NCBI RefSeq assembly: GCF_028769735.1
Contig: NC_088171.1
Coordinates: forward strand, 57,505,613-57,569,612
Source: Zonotrichia leucophrys gambelii
Taxonomy: Eukaryota > Chordata > Aves > Passeriformes > Passerellidae
Direction: 5' to 3'
Length of the DNA: 64,000 bases
The notes under the pieces are model-generated. The model saw only the letters and a list, made by a program, of their open reading frames with translations. It searched no databases and was not told where the DNA came from. Of this stretch, positions 13,439-24,700 are shown in pieces (position 1 is the stretch's first letter; each line of letters begins with the position of its first letter). A program made the translations under genes and the position numbers.

Positions 13439-14779
13439 TGTCCTGGTTTGAAAAGGAAGTGAGATTTTTGGGATGCTGTGGTCATACCAATAGGTGCTCA
13501 GATTTGAATATTGGCACGTGGTGCAGCCACTGAAGACATGGATACGCCTCTGAGAACACAGGGGATTAAAAGCAGAGAACTCCCAGGGGGAAGCTCTCTT
13601 GGGTTCTGTCCAGTTCGTGAGGGAGGTCAGAGCTCCCCTGCCCGGCTGCAGGCTGGGCGGGAGAGGGGAAGCCATGCGGCCTGGTGAGGTAGGCCGGGCC
13701 TTGGACAGAGAAGGGAAGTGAAGGCCCCTGCAGGATGGAAGGGTGGAGGAGCACCGAGAGGCATCGGGCAGCCACCCACCCACCAGGACAGAGAGAGAGT
13801 GAGAGTGCGAGTGCGAGTGAGAGAGAGAGAGAGAGAAGGAGCTGGTGTCTGTGTGTGCCACCTTGAAATTTGATAGCAGGCCAGCAGGGAAGGAGAAGGG
13901 GTGAGGATAGAAGGTCCCAGCCGGACAGCCATGGGAGTTCTGGACAGGCAACCTTACAAATGCTGATCCTCCTGGAGCTGAATGAGAAGAGAGATAGAGA
14001 TGAGATAAGAGGGCTATGAGAGAAGTTGAGAAGAATCTTAGGTGGGAGGAGAGTATGGAGTGGCCTTTGGGTAGACTTTTCTTGTATAGCCATGGACAGA
14101 ACCATTTTTCCTGTGACACAGAGACTGCATTTAGGGGGAGGCAATGGCTTGGAGCCAAGAGAGTGCAGTGATGTTATGTGAAGGAGTACGTGAACATAGA
14201 CAATGGGTGAGGAGGGTGGTGGTGCCCTCCGTCTTCAGGGAAGAAGAAGATCTCTGTTCTCAAGACCCCTTGGCCCCAGGGGGTGAATTTGGGGGGCATA
14301 GGTGTCCCAAAAGTGAGAGCACTGGACATGGAAGGAAGATGTCACCATGGCAAATGATCTCTGGGCAGTGCCACGTGTGACAGGAAACACAAGAGGCCTC
14401 AACTATGTTTCCAGGGGAAGCCTATGGCACAAGAGGGACTCCTCTCTCCTTGATGAACTGAGAATTGATTATCTAAAGGGTGGTGATGGACTGAGAATTG
14501 GTGATCTGAGTGGTGGTAACTGAATTGAGAATCCAAGGTTTTGTACTACTGTGATGTATTGGAAATTTGGTGGGAGGAGGAGGAATGTTTTTGGAAGGTT
14601 TTTATTCTGCGTTCTATGAGTGTTTCTTTTTATATATAGTTGTAGGCTAATAAATTTTTTCTTCCTTATTCCTAAGTTGGAGCCTGCTTTGCTCTATTCC
14701 TGGTTCCATCTCCAGCAGACACCAGGGAGCATATATGTTCATGGGGGCACTGGCATTGTGCCAGCATCAAACCATGACA
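13439..14779 (+). mobile_element. Solo LTR copy 1 of a 1.3-1.45 kb ERVL-type family
   Basis: The element starts TGTCCTGGTTTG and ends CAAACCATGACA. A TATA-like TTTATATATAG lies at about 14628-14638 and AATAAA at 14650-14655, both near the 3' end as expected of an LTR. Two more copies lie at 42201-43653 and, reversed, at 17827-19625; the last has a 5-bp target duplication, which fits ERVL. Here the flanks CCTGC and CCTTC match at four of five bases. This copy lacks two segments the others keep, about 35 bp near 13946 and 83 bp near 14317. A GAGTGC/GA microsatellite lies at 13795-13835. The 305-codon minus-strand frame across it is an antisense LTR frame. Confidence 0.85.
13795..13836. repeat. 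GA/GAGTGC microsatellite inside LTR copy 1
   Basis: A purine-rich run of GAGAGTGAGAGTGCGAGTGC followed by GAGA repeats. Copies 2 and 3 of the same LTR lack this expansion, so it grew after insertion. Confidence 0.85.
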
Positions 14780-16215
14780 CCTTCTTACAAAACACCAATT
14801 GCAAATTAAAAAGCTAATGCAATGTAATGTTAGTGATTTTACAGTAAAATCTCAAAAAAGGACAGGAAAAAACATTTTTAAATTTTCGAGGTTGACTGCA
14901 TATTCCCTAATTTACCACATAATATTTAGTAAATTGGACTAAAGCAACCTCTTCCTCATTAGCAGTTCTTTTCTAAAACCCATCCAAAACAAAAACAAGC
15001 CATTACACAGCACAGAGCAATTTCAACCCTCAGGAAGAACAGAAGAGCTGAGGAAAAGAGACAAATAATTTGTAAGGCTCAAAAAATCCCAAGGAGACAG
15101 GCAAAACCCAACCATATTTTATGTAGAACAGGGGTTGTGAAATCAATATATTATTCCAGTAAAACATGTTATCAAGTTGTATGAATATAGAATAGGCAGC
15201 TACAGTTAGAAACCCTAATTTTCACAAGACTTACTGATACTTCTTTTCTTTACATGCTCATGAGCAAGTTGAGAAAAGCACAGTCTAGTTGAATCTGTTG
15301 TAAATTTTTAATGTCTGGATTCAGAGAAATAGCTACTACTTCCCAACAGTAAGGCTTCTTCAGGTTTTAGTTGGAGTACTTTACTGTTGTCATTAATTAA
15401 ACAATATGTATAATGCTGAGAGTGTTTTTAGCATTAGTACCCTCAGGGTTAGAGGAAATACAAATAAGCCTAAGAGAGGAATAGAATTCAAAATTACTTG
15501 GGCTAACTTGACACATTTTCTGAAAAACAGTAAAATACAGATGAGACATAAAAGGTACAGAAATCAGAAGGTAGGAAAAAATTATGTAATAATACTTACA
15601 GGCAGAAGGAAAGCCAGAGAAACACCATCTTAGATATGCAAATAGATAGAAAGGTCTCGCATGCATTATTTTGTGTACGATACTCTAAAAATATTGCAGA
15701 AGATATTAAAAGTCCAAATCTGAGCAAGAAGGGAAGGTGAGAGCTTTATAAAAGTATAATCCACAAGAAGACTGAAAGAAATTTAGAGGAGGCTAAGTAG
15801 ATGCATGACAATAATTTTCAAAACTAGAAATCAAATCTTTATGACAAAGGTAAGACATAGCACTCTTTCTATTTCTGTTATAGAAAGATTTATGTTTAAA
15901 CTTTAGGGTGTAAAAAGCCTTAAAAAGATGAAACACTGAAACATATTTGTTTGAGCAGCTGTGCTGTTCAACACTTCAGGCCTTTAAGAACACGTTAAGA
16001 TAAACTTTATTTGTTTGGACATCACCCTGCAAAGTAAACATTTTAACAGTAAATGAGAAATAATTCTTAATTCCAAATCTCAATTTTTCCAAGTTTATTC
16101 TCATAAAAAGAAGCAGGATGTACACACAAAATCATCGAATTATTTCCAGTCAAAACATTTTACACTGTGGAAAATGCTATCATTTTCCGTATTCTCAGCG
16201 TCATACTTGTAAAAG
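14780..16215. other. AT-rich stretch, no gene seen
   Basis: No repeat family or exon is recognisable. Frames at 15397-15666 are open on both strands and look like chance. Confidence 0.5.
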
Positions 16216-16577
16216 TGTAGCGGTGGGACGAGGTGGTCAGTGCTTCTACCTTCCCCGCAAGCATCCTCCGAGGGAGAAGATTCGGGCAGGCACACAACAA
16301 TAAAGCACTCAAGCACACCACAGCTAGCAGGCAAGTGAGACACAGAAAGATCTGTATGGGGTTCCAGCGAGGGTTTGTTAGAGTCCAGCGCTGAAGGCAT
16401 CCAGGGACAGAAGATAATGGACAATGGAGGCTCCAGGGTATAAATATGTGAAAGAGGGGTGGGAGCAGAGCATCAGAGCCAATCAACAGAGGGCATAGGG
16501 GCGGTACAAAGGGCAGGAACCAATAGGAAGTGCCAGGGTGGACAGGCAGGGTTGCATTAACCAATGGGAAAACAGGG
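16216..16577 (-). mobile_element. LTR-like promoter fragment, minus strand
   Basis: A GC-richer island next to a CR1. On the minus strand three inverted CCAAT motifs (near 16562, 16522 and 16478) precede a TATTTATA box at about 16446-16439, the order expected of a promoter. The island ends at CCGCTACA (16216), a CA terminus. The 5' limit is placed where CR1 protein similarity begins. No target duplication or canonical poly(A) signal was found, so the LTR reading is tentative. A 162-codon frame crosses it into the CR1 and has no recognisable domain. Confidence 0.45.
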
Positions 16578-17826
16578 AGTGGGGAATAGACTGTCCCTGT
16601 GTGCTGAAAGACAAGTTGCCAAGGCAAACGTCCTGCCTGGATGGGCAAGGAGATTTTGGAGGAACTCAGGAATAAAAAAAGGATGTAATATCTTTGGAAA
16701 GAGGGTCAGATTTCTTAGGTAGTATTTAAGAGAGATGCTAGAGTATGTAGGAAGAAAATCAGTTTGGACTTTAAATGGCGACTTTTGTAAGCAGTAACAA
16801 AAAATGTTTCCATGAATATATTAATGGTAAAAGGAAGGGTAAGACTAACATTTGTTCTTTATTAGATGTAGAAGGGAGCTTTGTTACTGTAAATGAGAAG
16901 GCAGAGGTGCTTAATGTGTTCTTTTTCTCAGTTTTTAGTGAAAAGACTTGCCTTCAGCATAACTGTCCCTTTGGTTTGCTTGATGATATCAGGGAACAGA
17001 ATGGTCCCCCCATTAGAGGAGGCAGTCAGAAAACTGCTGAGCCACTTAGATTCATAAATCTATAGGACCAGATGGGATCCATCCCAGGGTGATGAGGGAG
17101 CTGGCAGATGAGCTTGTGAAACCTCTCTCCATCATTTACCAGCAGTCCTGGTACACTGGCAAGGTTCCAGATGACTGGAAGCTGGCCAATGTGATGCCCA
17201 TTCATAAAAAGGGTGGGAAGGAGTATCCTGGCAATTATAGGCCAGTTAGCCTGACCTGTAAGGTCATGGAACAGTTTATACTGAGTCTCATCACACAGAA
17301 CTTACAGGATGACCAGGGTATCAGACCCAGCCAGCATGGGTTTAGGAGGGATAGGTCATGTTTGACCAACCTGGTCTCCTTTTATAATCAAGTGACCTGC
17401 CTGGTGGATGCAGGAAAGGCTGTTGTTGTATGGCTGGATTTCAGCAAGGCCTTGACACTGTCTCCACAGCACACTCCTGGAAAAGCTGGCAGCCCACAGC
17501 TTGGACAGGAGCACTCTTTGCTGGGTTAAGAATTAGCTGGATGGCCGGGCCCAGAGAGTGGTGGTGAATCTTGCTGCATCCAACTGGTGACCAGTCACCA
17601 GTGGTGCTTCTCAAGGGTCTGTGCTGGGACCAGTTCTATTTAATATCTTTATTGATGACATGGATGAGGGGATTGAGTCTTTCATTAGTAAATCTGCAGA
17701 TGACACTAAGCTGCGAGCATGTGTTGATCTGTTGGAAGGTAGGAGGGCTCTGCAAAGAGACTTGGAATGGTTGAATGGATGGGCAGAGTCTAACAGGATG
17801 AAATTTAATAAATCCAAGTACCAAGT
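16578..17826 (+). pseudogene. CR1 ORF2 relic, part 1: linker and reverse transcriptase
   Basis: CR1 ORF2 encodes an endonuclease and reverse transcriptase that copy CR1 RNA into DNA at the target. The relic begins in the linker between the two domains (RPAWMGKEILEELR near 16630, then INGKRKGKTNICSLLD at 16820). Reverse transcriptase follows: VPDDWKLANVMPIHKKGGK at 17167, NYRPVSLTCKVMEQ, QHGFRRDRSCLTNLVSFYNQ at 17335, WLDFSKA at 17430 (motif A, catalytic Asp kept), [18 protein letters not shown] at 17623 and SADDTKL at 17692 (catalytic DD kept, Phe changed to Ser). A one-base deletion just after WLDFSKA and several stops break the frame. The copy is 5'-truncated and is interrupted at 17827 by an LTR. 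Confidence 0.92.
17822..17826. repeat. Target site duplication CAAGT, left copy
   Basis: CAAGT directly precedes the reversed LTR and recurs at 19626-19630 directly after it. Removing the LTR and one copy rejoins the CR1 coding sequence in frame (KYQV followed by LHFGHHN), so the duplication is real. Confidence 0.9.
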
Positions 17827-18074
17827 TGTCATAGTTTTGGGCCTGGCACAGAGCCAGTGCCCCCATGAGTATACCCTCTCCCTGGTGTCTGCTGTGAGAT
17901 GTGACCAGGAATAAGCAAAGCAGGCTCCAGCTTAGAAATAAAGAAAACTTTATTACCTGAACTACAAGAAAATAGGAAAAAAAGTATAAGGGAAAAAAAA
18001 TTGAAAACCTTACAAAAAGCACTTTCCTCCTCCCCACCACCAAAATTTCTCAATCCGATACATTCCCCCAAATC

Positions 18075-18078
18075 ACCA
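18075..18078. repeat. Target site duplication ACCA, left copy
   Basis: ACCA precedes the nested LTR and recurs at 18539-18542 immediately after it. Four bases is typical of class I (gammaretrovirus-like) elements. The flanking host LTR is continuous when one copy is removed. Confidence 0.85.
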
Positions 18079-18538
18079 TGTTGCCCGATTGATAAAGGAC
18101 ACAAAACTCGGATAAGTTTTGTGCGGCGCTTTATTGAAGGGCCCGGCGGCCTGCGGACTAGTGTCTCCAAATCAGAGCCCCAAAATTCACACAAGGGTGT
18201 TTTCCTTTTATATACATGCAATTCATAACAAAGTCTCCAAGAAACAGTGGCCCTTTGTCAAATGACAGACCCCTTGTAATACATTCCCTAGTTCACAAGC
18301 AAAATCATAAATCTTCTGCTTGTCCTATTGTATGCTGCCCCCAAACTGGTTGGTCTTCTTTACTCTCCTACCCTGGTTTAATGTTTATCTAAGTTCCTAA
18401 GACTACTTACTAGGTTACACAGAACTCAACACATAATATCAACGGCTACAAAACTATTTTTAACAAACCAATTCACACACACAACTCATAACTAAACTAT
18501 AATAAAACATTTTTCTAAATTTCATTTCTTTTCCAACA
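18079..18538 (-). mobile_element. Nested 460-bp solo LTR, class I-like, minus strand
   Basis: On the minus strand it starts TGTTGGAAAAG and ends GGGCAACA, with perfect ACCA duplications on both sides. A TATATAAAAGG box lies at about 18217-18207 and AATAAA at about 18135-18130, followed by a hairpin-forming stretch (CACAAAACT ... AGTTTTGTG, 18099-18122) at the end of R/U5. The arrangement is that of a complete solo LTR. It is the youngest of three nested insertions here. Confidence 0.9.
18099..18122. repeat. Hairpin in nested LTR, near poly(A) site
   Basis: Perfect 9-base arms CACAAAACT and AGTTTTGTG separated by six bases. The minus-strand transcript would form it a few bases downstream of AATAAA, where the viral RNA would be cleaved. 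Confidence 0.7.
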
Positions 18539-19625
18539 ACCAACTGCCCAGTCTGGCACCACCCTTTAAAATACTCAACCTTCAGTCCATGAAGAGGAGT
18601 CCTTTTTGCACCTTAGGCTGCCCCTGGAAACACGCTGAAACCTCGTGTGCTTCCAATGTCACTCGGCACCGCCCGGAAAGTCCTTTTGCCGCTTGTGACA
18701 TCTTCCTTCCATGCCCAATGCTCTCACCACTGTGCATGGACCAGAGCTGCTTTTAGGGTTGTCTTTTAAGGATGCCTTGTCTCACTCCAAAAAGGCACAG
18801 TCTCTGCTTTGGGACATCTGTCCGCCCCATTTTTTTCCAACCCCCTGGGGCCGAGGGGTCCCCACAATGAACCCTCCTGATTCTGAGGCACTGCCTCCCC
18901 CTAAGTGCAGTCTCTGTGTCACAGGAGTGACACTGAGTCTAAAACTGAGTCTATGGCTGCACAAGAAAAGTCCAGCCAAAAGGCCACTCCAATCATCTCT
19001 CTCTCCACTCAGCCAGTCTTCTCCACTTCCCTCAGGCCAGGTCCTTGTAATCTCATCTCTTATCTCTGTTCTTATTCAGCTCCGAGGAGGATCAGCATTT
19101 TTGAGAGGTCCCAATCATGAAAGAAAGGGGTTAAAAATTTCAGTCTCTGCCTGTCCCAGAGCTCCAGCACTCCCACACTCGCTGCTGCTCGGGCCGGGCA
19201 CTTCCTCGCTGCACTTCCCCCCCCTTCCTTCTCCTCCTGGGCCGGCTGCTATCACATTCGGCGTCACCGGCTGTCCCTCTCTCTCTCCTGGGGGGGGATG
19301 GCTGCCCGATGCCTCCTGGGGCTCCTCCACCCTTCCATCCTCAAGGGCCTTCTCACCCCCCATCTCTGTCCAGGCCCAGGCCTACCACATGGCTGCCCCT
19401 CCCCTGCCCAGCTGCTGCTGCTGGAGGAGGGAGGGCAATTCGACCTCTTTCCCTCGAAGTCCCAAGAGAGCCTCCCAGGGCCGAAGCTCTGCTTTTAACC
19501 CCTGTGTGTTCTCAGAGGTGTGTCCAAACCCCACTGGCTACACCAGGTGCCAATATCAAAATCCTAGCACCACATTTGACCACAGCATCCCAGAATTCCC
19601 ACTTCTTCCTGGTCAAACCACCACA

Positions 19626-20385
19626 CAAGTCCTGCATTTTGGCCACCATAACTCCCTGCAGCATTACTGGCTGGGGATGGTGTGGCTGGACAGTGCCCAG
19701 GTGGAAAGGGACCTGGGGGTACTGGTCAACAGCCAGCTGAACATGAGCCAGCAGTGTGCCCTGGTGGCCAAGAAGGCCAATGGCATCCTGGCCTGTATCA
19801 GGAATAGTGTGGCCAGCAGGATCAGGGAAGTCATTTTTCCCCTGTACTTGGCACTGGTGAAGCCACATCTTGAGTACTATGTCCAGTTCTGGGCCCCTCA
19901 GTTAAGGCAGGGCATTGAGATGCTTGAGTGCATCCAGAGGAGGGCAAAGAGGCTGGTGAGGGGCTTGGAACATGAGCCCTGTGAATAATGACTGAGGGAG
20001 CTGGGGTTTTTTAGCCTGGAGAAAAGGAGACTCAAAGGTGACCTTATCACTCTCTACAACCTCCTGACAGGTGGTTGTAGTCAGGTGGGAGTTCGTGTCT
20101 TTCTCCAGGCAGCAACTGACAGAATGAGAGGACAGTCTTAACCTGTGCCAACAGAAATATAGGTTGGAATTAGGAAGAAGTTTTTTACAGAAAGGGTGAT
20201 AAAATTCTGGAATAGTCTGCCCAGGGAGGTGGTGGAGTCGCCATCCCTGTATGTGTTTAAGAAGAGACTGGATGTGGCACTTGGTGCCTTGGTTTACTTG
20301 AGGTGTTAGGGCATGGGTTGGACTTGATGATCTTTAAGGTCTCTTCAATCCTAGTCATTCTGTGAATTCTGTGAATATTCTAGAA
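19626..20385 (+). pseudogene. CR1 ORF2 relic, part 2: reverse transcriptase C-terminus and 3' UTR
   Basis: Continuation of the CR1 after the [21 protein letters not shown] at about 19706, [17 protein letters not shown] at 19771, [16 protein letters not shown] at 19867 and [14 protein letters not shown] at 19930, then a stop. The 3' untranslated part ends at about 20385 with two ATTCTGTGA-like tail units, the hallmark of CR1. The 425-codon open frame 18711-19988 is a chimera of antisense LTR and this CR1 piece, not an old gene. With part 1 this is the longest reverse transcriptase relic in the window. Confidence 0.92.
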
Positions 20386-20606
20386 CAAAACCATATAGGG
20401 GTAAAAGGGGTAGGGACAGCCAACAGGCCAATGGGGAATACAGAACTGGGGTAAATTATCATAGTACTGCAGAGCACCATGGGTGAAGACTTCTGTCTCA
20501 CCCTAACCTATGGGGGATACATGGAGCATATGGTGCATTCCTCCAGGGTATTGCCACTACCCTTTTCCCAGAAGGCCCACAGGCCTACAAAAGAGCACCA
20601 TGACAT
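20386..20606. other. Spacer between two CR1 copies, LTR-like composition
   Basis: A more balanced stretch containing AGGCCAATGGGG and GGGGTAAATTATCATAG. It resembles retroviral LTR or leader sequence, but no ends or signals can be fixed. Confidence 0.3.
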
Positions 20607-21735
20607 GGAATCACAGAATCACAGAATCAACTAGGTTGGAAAAGACCTTTGTGATCATCAAGTCTAACCTATGACCTAACACCACCTTGTCAAATAGACC
20701 CTGGCACTAAATGCCACCTCCACTTTTTTCTTAAACACCCACAGGCATGGAGATTCCACCAACTCCCTGAGCAAACCATTCTGATGTCCAGTCACTCTTT
20801 CTGTGAAGAATTTCTTCCTAATGTCCAGTCTAAATTTCCCCTAGCACAGCTTAAGACTCTGTCTTCTTGTCCTGTTGCTGATTGCCTTGGGAGAAGAGAC
20901 TGACCCCCACCTGGCTACACCCTCCTTTCAGGTAGTTGTAAAGAGTGATAAGGTCTCCCCTGAACCTCCTCTTCTCCAGACTAAACAACCCCAAGGTCCC
21001 TCACCACTCATCATACAACTTAGATCCCAGACCTTTCACCAGCCTTATTGCCTTTGTCTGGACACAATCAAGCATCTCACCATCCGTCCTAAATTGAGGA
21101 GCCCAGAACTGGACAAAGTACTCAAGGTACAACCTCACCAGTGCTGAGTATAGGGGAAGAATCACTTCTCTAATCCTGTTTGGCACACTATTCCTGATAC
21201 AGCTCAAGATGCCAATGACCTTCTGGGTTGCCAGTCCAGAAATCTGGCTCATCTGATTCAGTCTGCCCTCAGAGCCACCCCTCCTACCTCTCATGTATCT
21301 TCTGAAGAGCATGTAGCCATTCATTGCAGCACTACAGTCGTGAGAGTCATCCCACAATATTTCTGTAATAGCAACTGCATCACAGCTCTCCTTCTGTACA
21401 CTGGCTTTTAGCTGTCATTTGTTACCCATGCTTCATGCCTTAGTACACATCCACTTCAGCTGGGCTGATTTCACTGCTAAGTATGGTTTGTCACCCTTAA
21501 GCTCATCTCTGGAGAGCTGGGTGTCATCCCTTTCCCCCTTCAAGATAGTTTAAAGCCCTCACATTCAGCCCTGCCAGCTCATAGGCAAGAATCCTTTTGC
21601 CTTTGTTAGATAAGTGAAAGCCCATCTGACCCTAGAAGGCTGGGTGCCAAAAAAATTGCCCTATGATCAATAAACCAAAATTCCACTGTTAGTACCAGTC
21701 CTTAAGACACTTAGTGATTTTAATCTATCCCTTAT
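20607..21735 (-). mobile_element. CR1 LINE, minus strand, internally deleted
   Basis: The 3' tail (AATCACAGAATCACAGAATC) is at the left end. Read on the minus strand, 21735-21560 is the end of ORF1, the esterase C-terminus, with a degraded DG-x-HL block (Ser in place of His) and KRILAYELAGL-like remains. About 21480-21285 is the N-terminus of the ORF2 endonuclease (AITEILWDDSHD, NGYMLFRRY, GRRGG). At about 21275 it jumps to the reverse transcriptase C-terminus (VIGILSCIRNSVPNRIREVI, then LEYFVQFWAPQF) and the 3' UTR. Most of the endonuclease and reverse transcriptase is missing. Frameshifts are numerous, so it is dead. Confidence 0.85.
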
Positions 21736-24700
21736 AATTAAAGCACACATGCAAAAAATACACCACACAAAGAAAACATAATGTCACATCTTTCATCTTT
21801 GCTTTTTTTTCTGAGAGTTTACTGAAACTATTTAGAAGAGCTTGCATTTTTAGTTTTCATATTGATACAAAAAGTTCACCTACAGGAGATTGTGAAGATA
21901 AAATTCATAGACAAGAATCTGACTCCAGATGCAGAAATATAAATCATTAAGCCTTGACAGCTTCTTCTCTGCCCATCTTAATGTTCAGATAAATTAAAAC
22001 AAAGTGAATTTAGTCCCAATAACTCAATCAAAGACACCTCTTCTAAATGTTTTTTTCAGAAACCCTCAAAAACACCTATGCTATGAATCAAACTTCAGAC
22101 CAAATAAATATCATCACAGAGTTGAAAAAAGTAATTTTATTCCATAGATGATAATTCTTTTTCTCAATGTAGTCAGGAAAAAAGTCCCACATAATCCAAA
22201 ATAGTGGTAAGCATTGTTTATACTGTCCTGCTGTAGTTCTGGTTTTATTGTATAAAACTGAATATAAAACTGCACTGAATATTAAAGAAGGTATTTTAAG
22301 TTGCAAATGGTGAAAAGAATGTTGCTTGTGTATAGTTATAAGAGAATAGAGTTTAAAAGATTTTTCATCACCAAGGAGGGGCCTTTTTATGCACTTAGGT
22401 CTTGCAAAGTTTTCCTCCTCAATTAACTATTTCTTTTCCTATAAATTTCCTGTAACAACCAAACACAACTGCCAAATTGCATTCTCTGCAAATTTGTTTA
22501 CTAACAAATAAAAAGGTAAAACTTTCCCAGGTGGACTTTATATATAAGCACGAAGAAGCATACATGAAAATATGCTGAACAACATATTGTTTCAAGCAAC
22601 CTGTAGTTGCTCAAGAAACCTTTCTGAAAGAGACAATACCACCTATTCATTTTATTCTTGTTTCTGGCAAGTGCATTAGACCTGGAAAGATTATATAAGG
22701 CTCTGTGACAAAAGGCAATAACAGTTGGGGGTACCCAATTAATACCATCCCAGGAGCTGTCAAAGACCCAGCTGCACAAGGCTGGCTGAAATGGTTGTCT
22801 CTAGGTGTTGTCCTTGTCCCAGGTCTTCAAAAGTAGTATTGACATATCTGGGTTAAAATCAGGTGAAAACAGCAAAACAAATAGCAACTGAGTTTTTCTT
22901 CATGCAACAGGCAGTAGACTTTTGGGATTGTCACGGAATACAGTGATTTTGAGAGTTTTCATGGGTTGCAGAACAGACAAGTACTTACAGAGAAATTACA
23001 GTGAGAGCTACCAAACCAAAACAGAATCAAGAAATCTCAAGGAGTGAAAATACTCAGTGGCTGGAAGAGTACTTTGGGGGAATGTATGCTCTATACTTGT
23101 CAGGTGGTTGCTGTTGCTTGACATAGATGAGTGACCCATAGCAGACACTTCTTATTTATTAGGAGATGAAATATGACTGAAAGGCTCAATTTCTGAGACT
23201 TCACTCAGCAAAACTAAGTCTATGTCAAAATTTTTTATACTCTGAAGTCTGAAGAAGACAGGAAAGATGAACTAGTGTACTCTTCAATGAGAAAATTGGA
23301 TAGGAAATCTGAAATCGGCGAACCAAAATTCTAAGATAAATTTAGTTGCTATGAGTTACAAAAAGGGATGTGCTCATACCAGATGGTTCATCTCAGAGTT
23401 AGAGAAAGCACATTTCATTTCTCAAGATTTATCCAGCTGAAACTCTTTTATCCTCCTACTCTGGGTGAAAAATACCCCACCAAACCAGTTCTTCATGTAA
23501 CATTTTAAGTACTGTAGATGTGTAACTCATACAAAGTAAAAGACATACTGTTGTAGGGAGATACAACATGACCAGAAAAGAAAAAAAATATACATTTGCA
23601 CTTAAACTGATGTTTCAGTGTGAGGGAACACTAATAAATTTCAACCAAAATTGTTGAAACATAGCTATCCATACACACTTGTGTACTTTCCCATTTTATG
23701 CAACATAGTTCTAAGTATTTTACACATGACTGTGTAACATTTCACGCTATACAGACACAAATAAATGTTTGTTTAATCACTGTGTGTGTTTAATCAAGTC
23801 TAATTTGTCTTATGATAGTGATTGCAAAGTCATAAAAAGGGAGAGCTGATCCTGGATCAGTTATTCCTGTCCGCAGATGAGAATTCTTTGCCACACCCAC
23901 CGACCTACTCCTCCCACATCAAAGAAAAGCCTTTATCAGAGTTGATATGTTCCCCAAGCATTTAGTTTCTTTGAATCTTCATGAAAATAATTTCTAATTA
24001 ACAAATTATCAATCCTACATTTGTACCTACATCTAGAAGGCTGTATGTACACAACATATCTAAATTTCTACTGGTGAAAGAGTGAGATGAAAGCCATGAG
24101 ATACTGTTATGAAATGCTATTCATGCATTTCAACTAACAGAAGATGAAACTTGGTGTTTAGAATATAATCCCAGAATTGAATTTAACCTGTTATATTGTT
24201 TCACAATATATTCAAATATAGCTAGCAACTGAAAATAGTGAGACTGATTATTTCATCAATAGATAGCTTCACTTCAGCAACAGCTAGTTGTACAGTTTTC
24301 TCTTCTCTTGTTCCCTCAAGAAAAAGAATCACTACCAGCATCACAGCACCTGTCAACCTTATCTGCTTGCTCTCCAAACAAATTTGATTCTTGATGGCAT
24401 TTGTTTGACTGATCTCTATCCTAGAATTACCCCCCATGACTGTGAGATATTTCACAGTTACATTTCACACTGCATGCATGATGAAGGTGATTCATTAGTT
24501 CCGCAATGTGCTCATATTCAAGCTAAGTCAGTCCCTCTATCCTCCTTTTCTAGTCTCATCAGGGTAACATATTCAGGATACATTCCCTATAAGTTTTCAT
24601 TAAGAAGGAAGAGCTCTTCCTTTCTGTACAAGTATAAAGGGTGTTTTAGCTCTTAAAACAAAGAGTGGAAATTAGTCATCATGCAAATAGGCTCTAACTG

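Larger units (their letters stand above)
17827..19625 (-). mobile_element. Solo LTR copy 3 of the 1.3-kb ERVL-type family, split
   Basis: This is the reverse complement of the family seen at 13439 and 42201. On the plus strand it starts TGTCATAGTTTTG and ends AAACCACCACA. Five-base target duplications (CAAGT) flank it, the length usual for ERVL elements. It sits inside the reverse transcriptase of a plus-strand CR1 and is itself split at 18079-18538 by another solo LTR; without that insert it is about 1.34 kb. On the minus strand a TTTATACTTTTT/AATAAAG-type region near 17950 corresponds to the promoter end. No internal retroviral sequence remains. Confidence 0.92.

Noticed and set aside
16160..16648. 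162-codon minus-strand open frame with a hydrophobic segment
   Set aside because: It crosses the boundary between the LTR-like island and antisense CR1 linker, so it cannot be one gene. The hydrophobic stretch comes from pyrimidine-rich LTR sequence.
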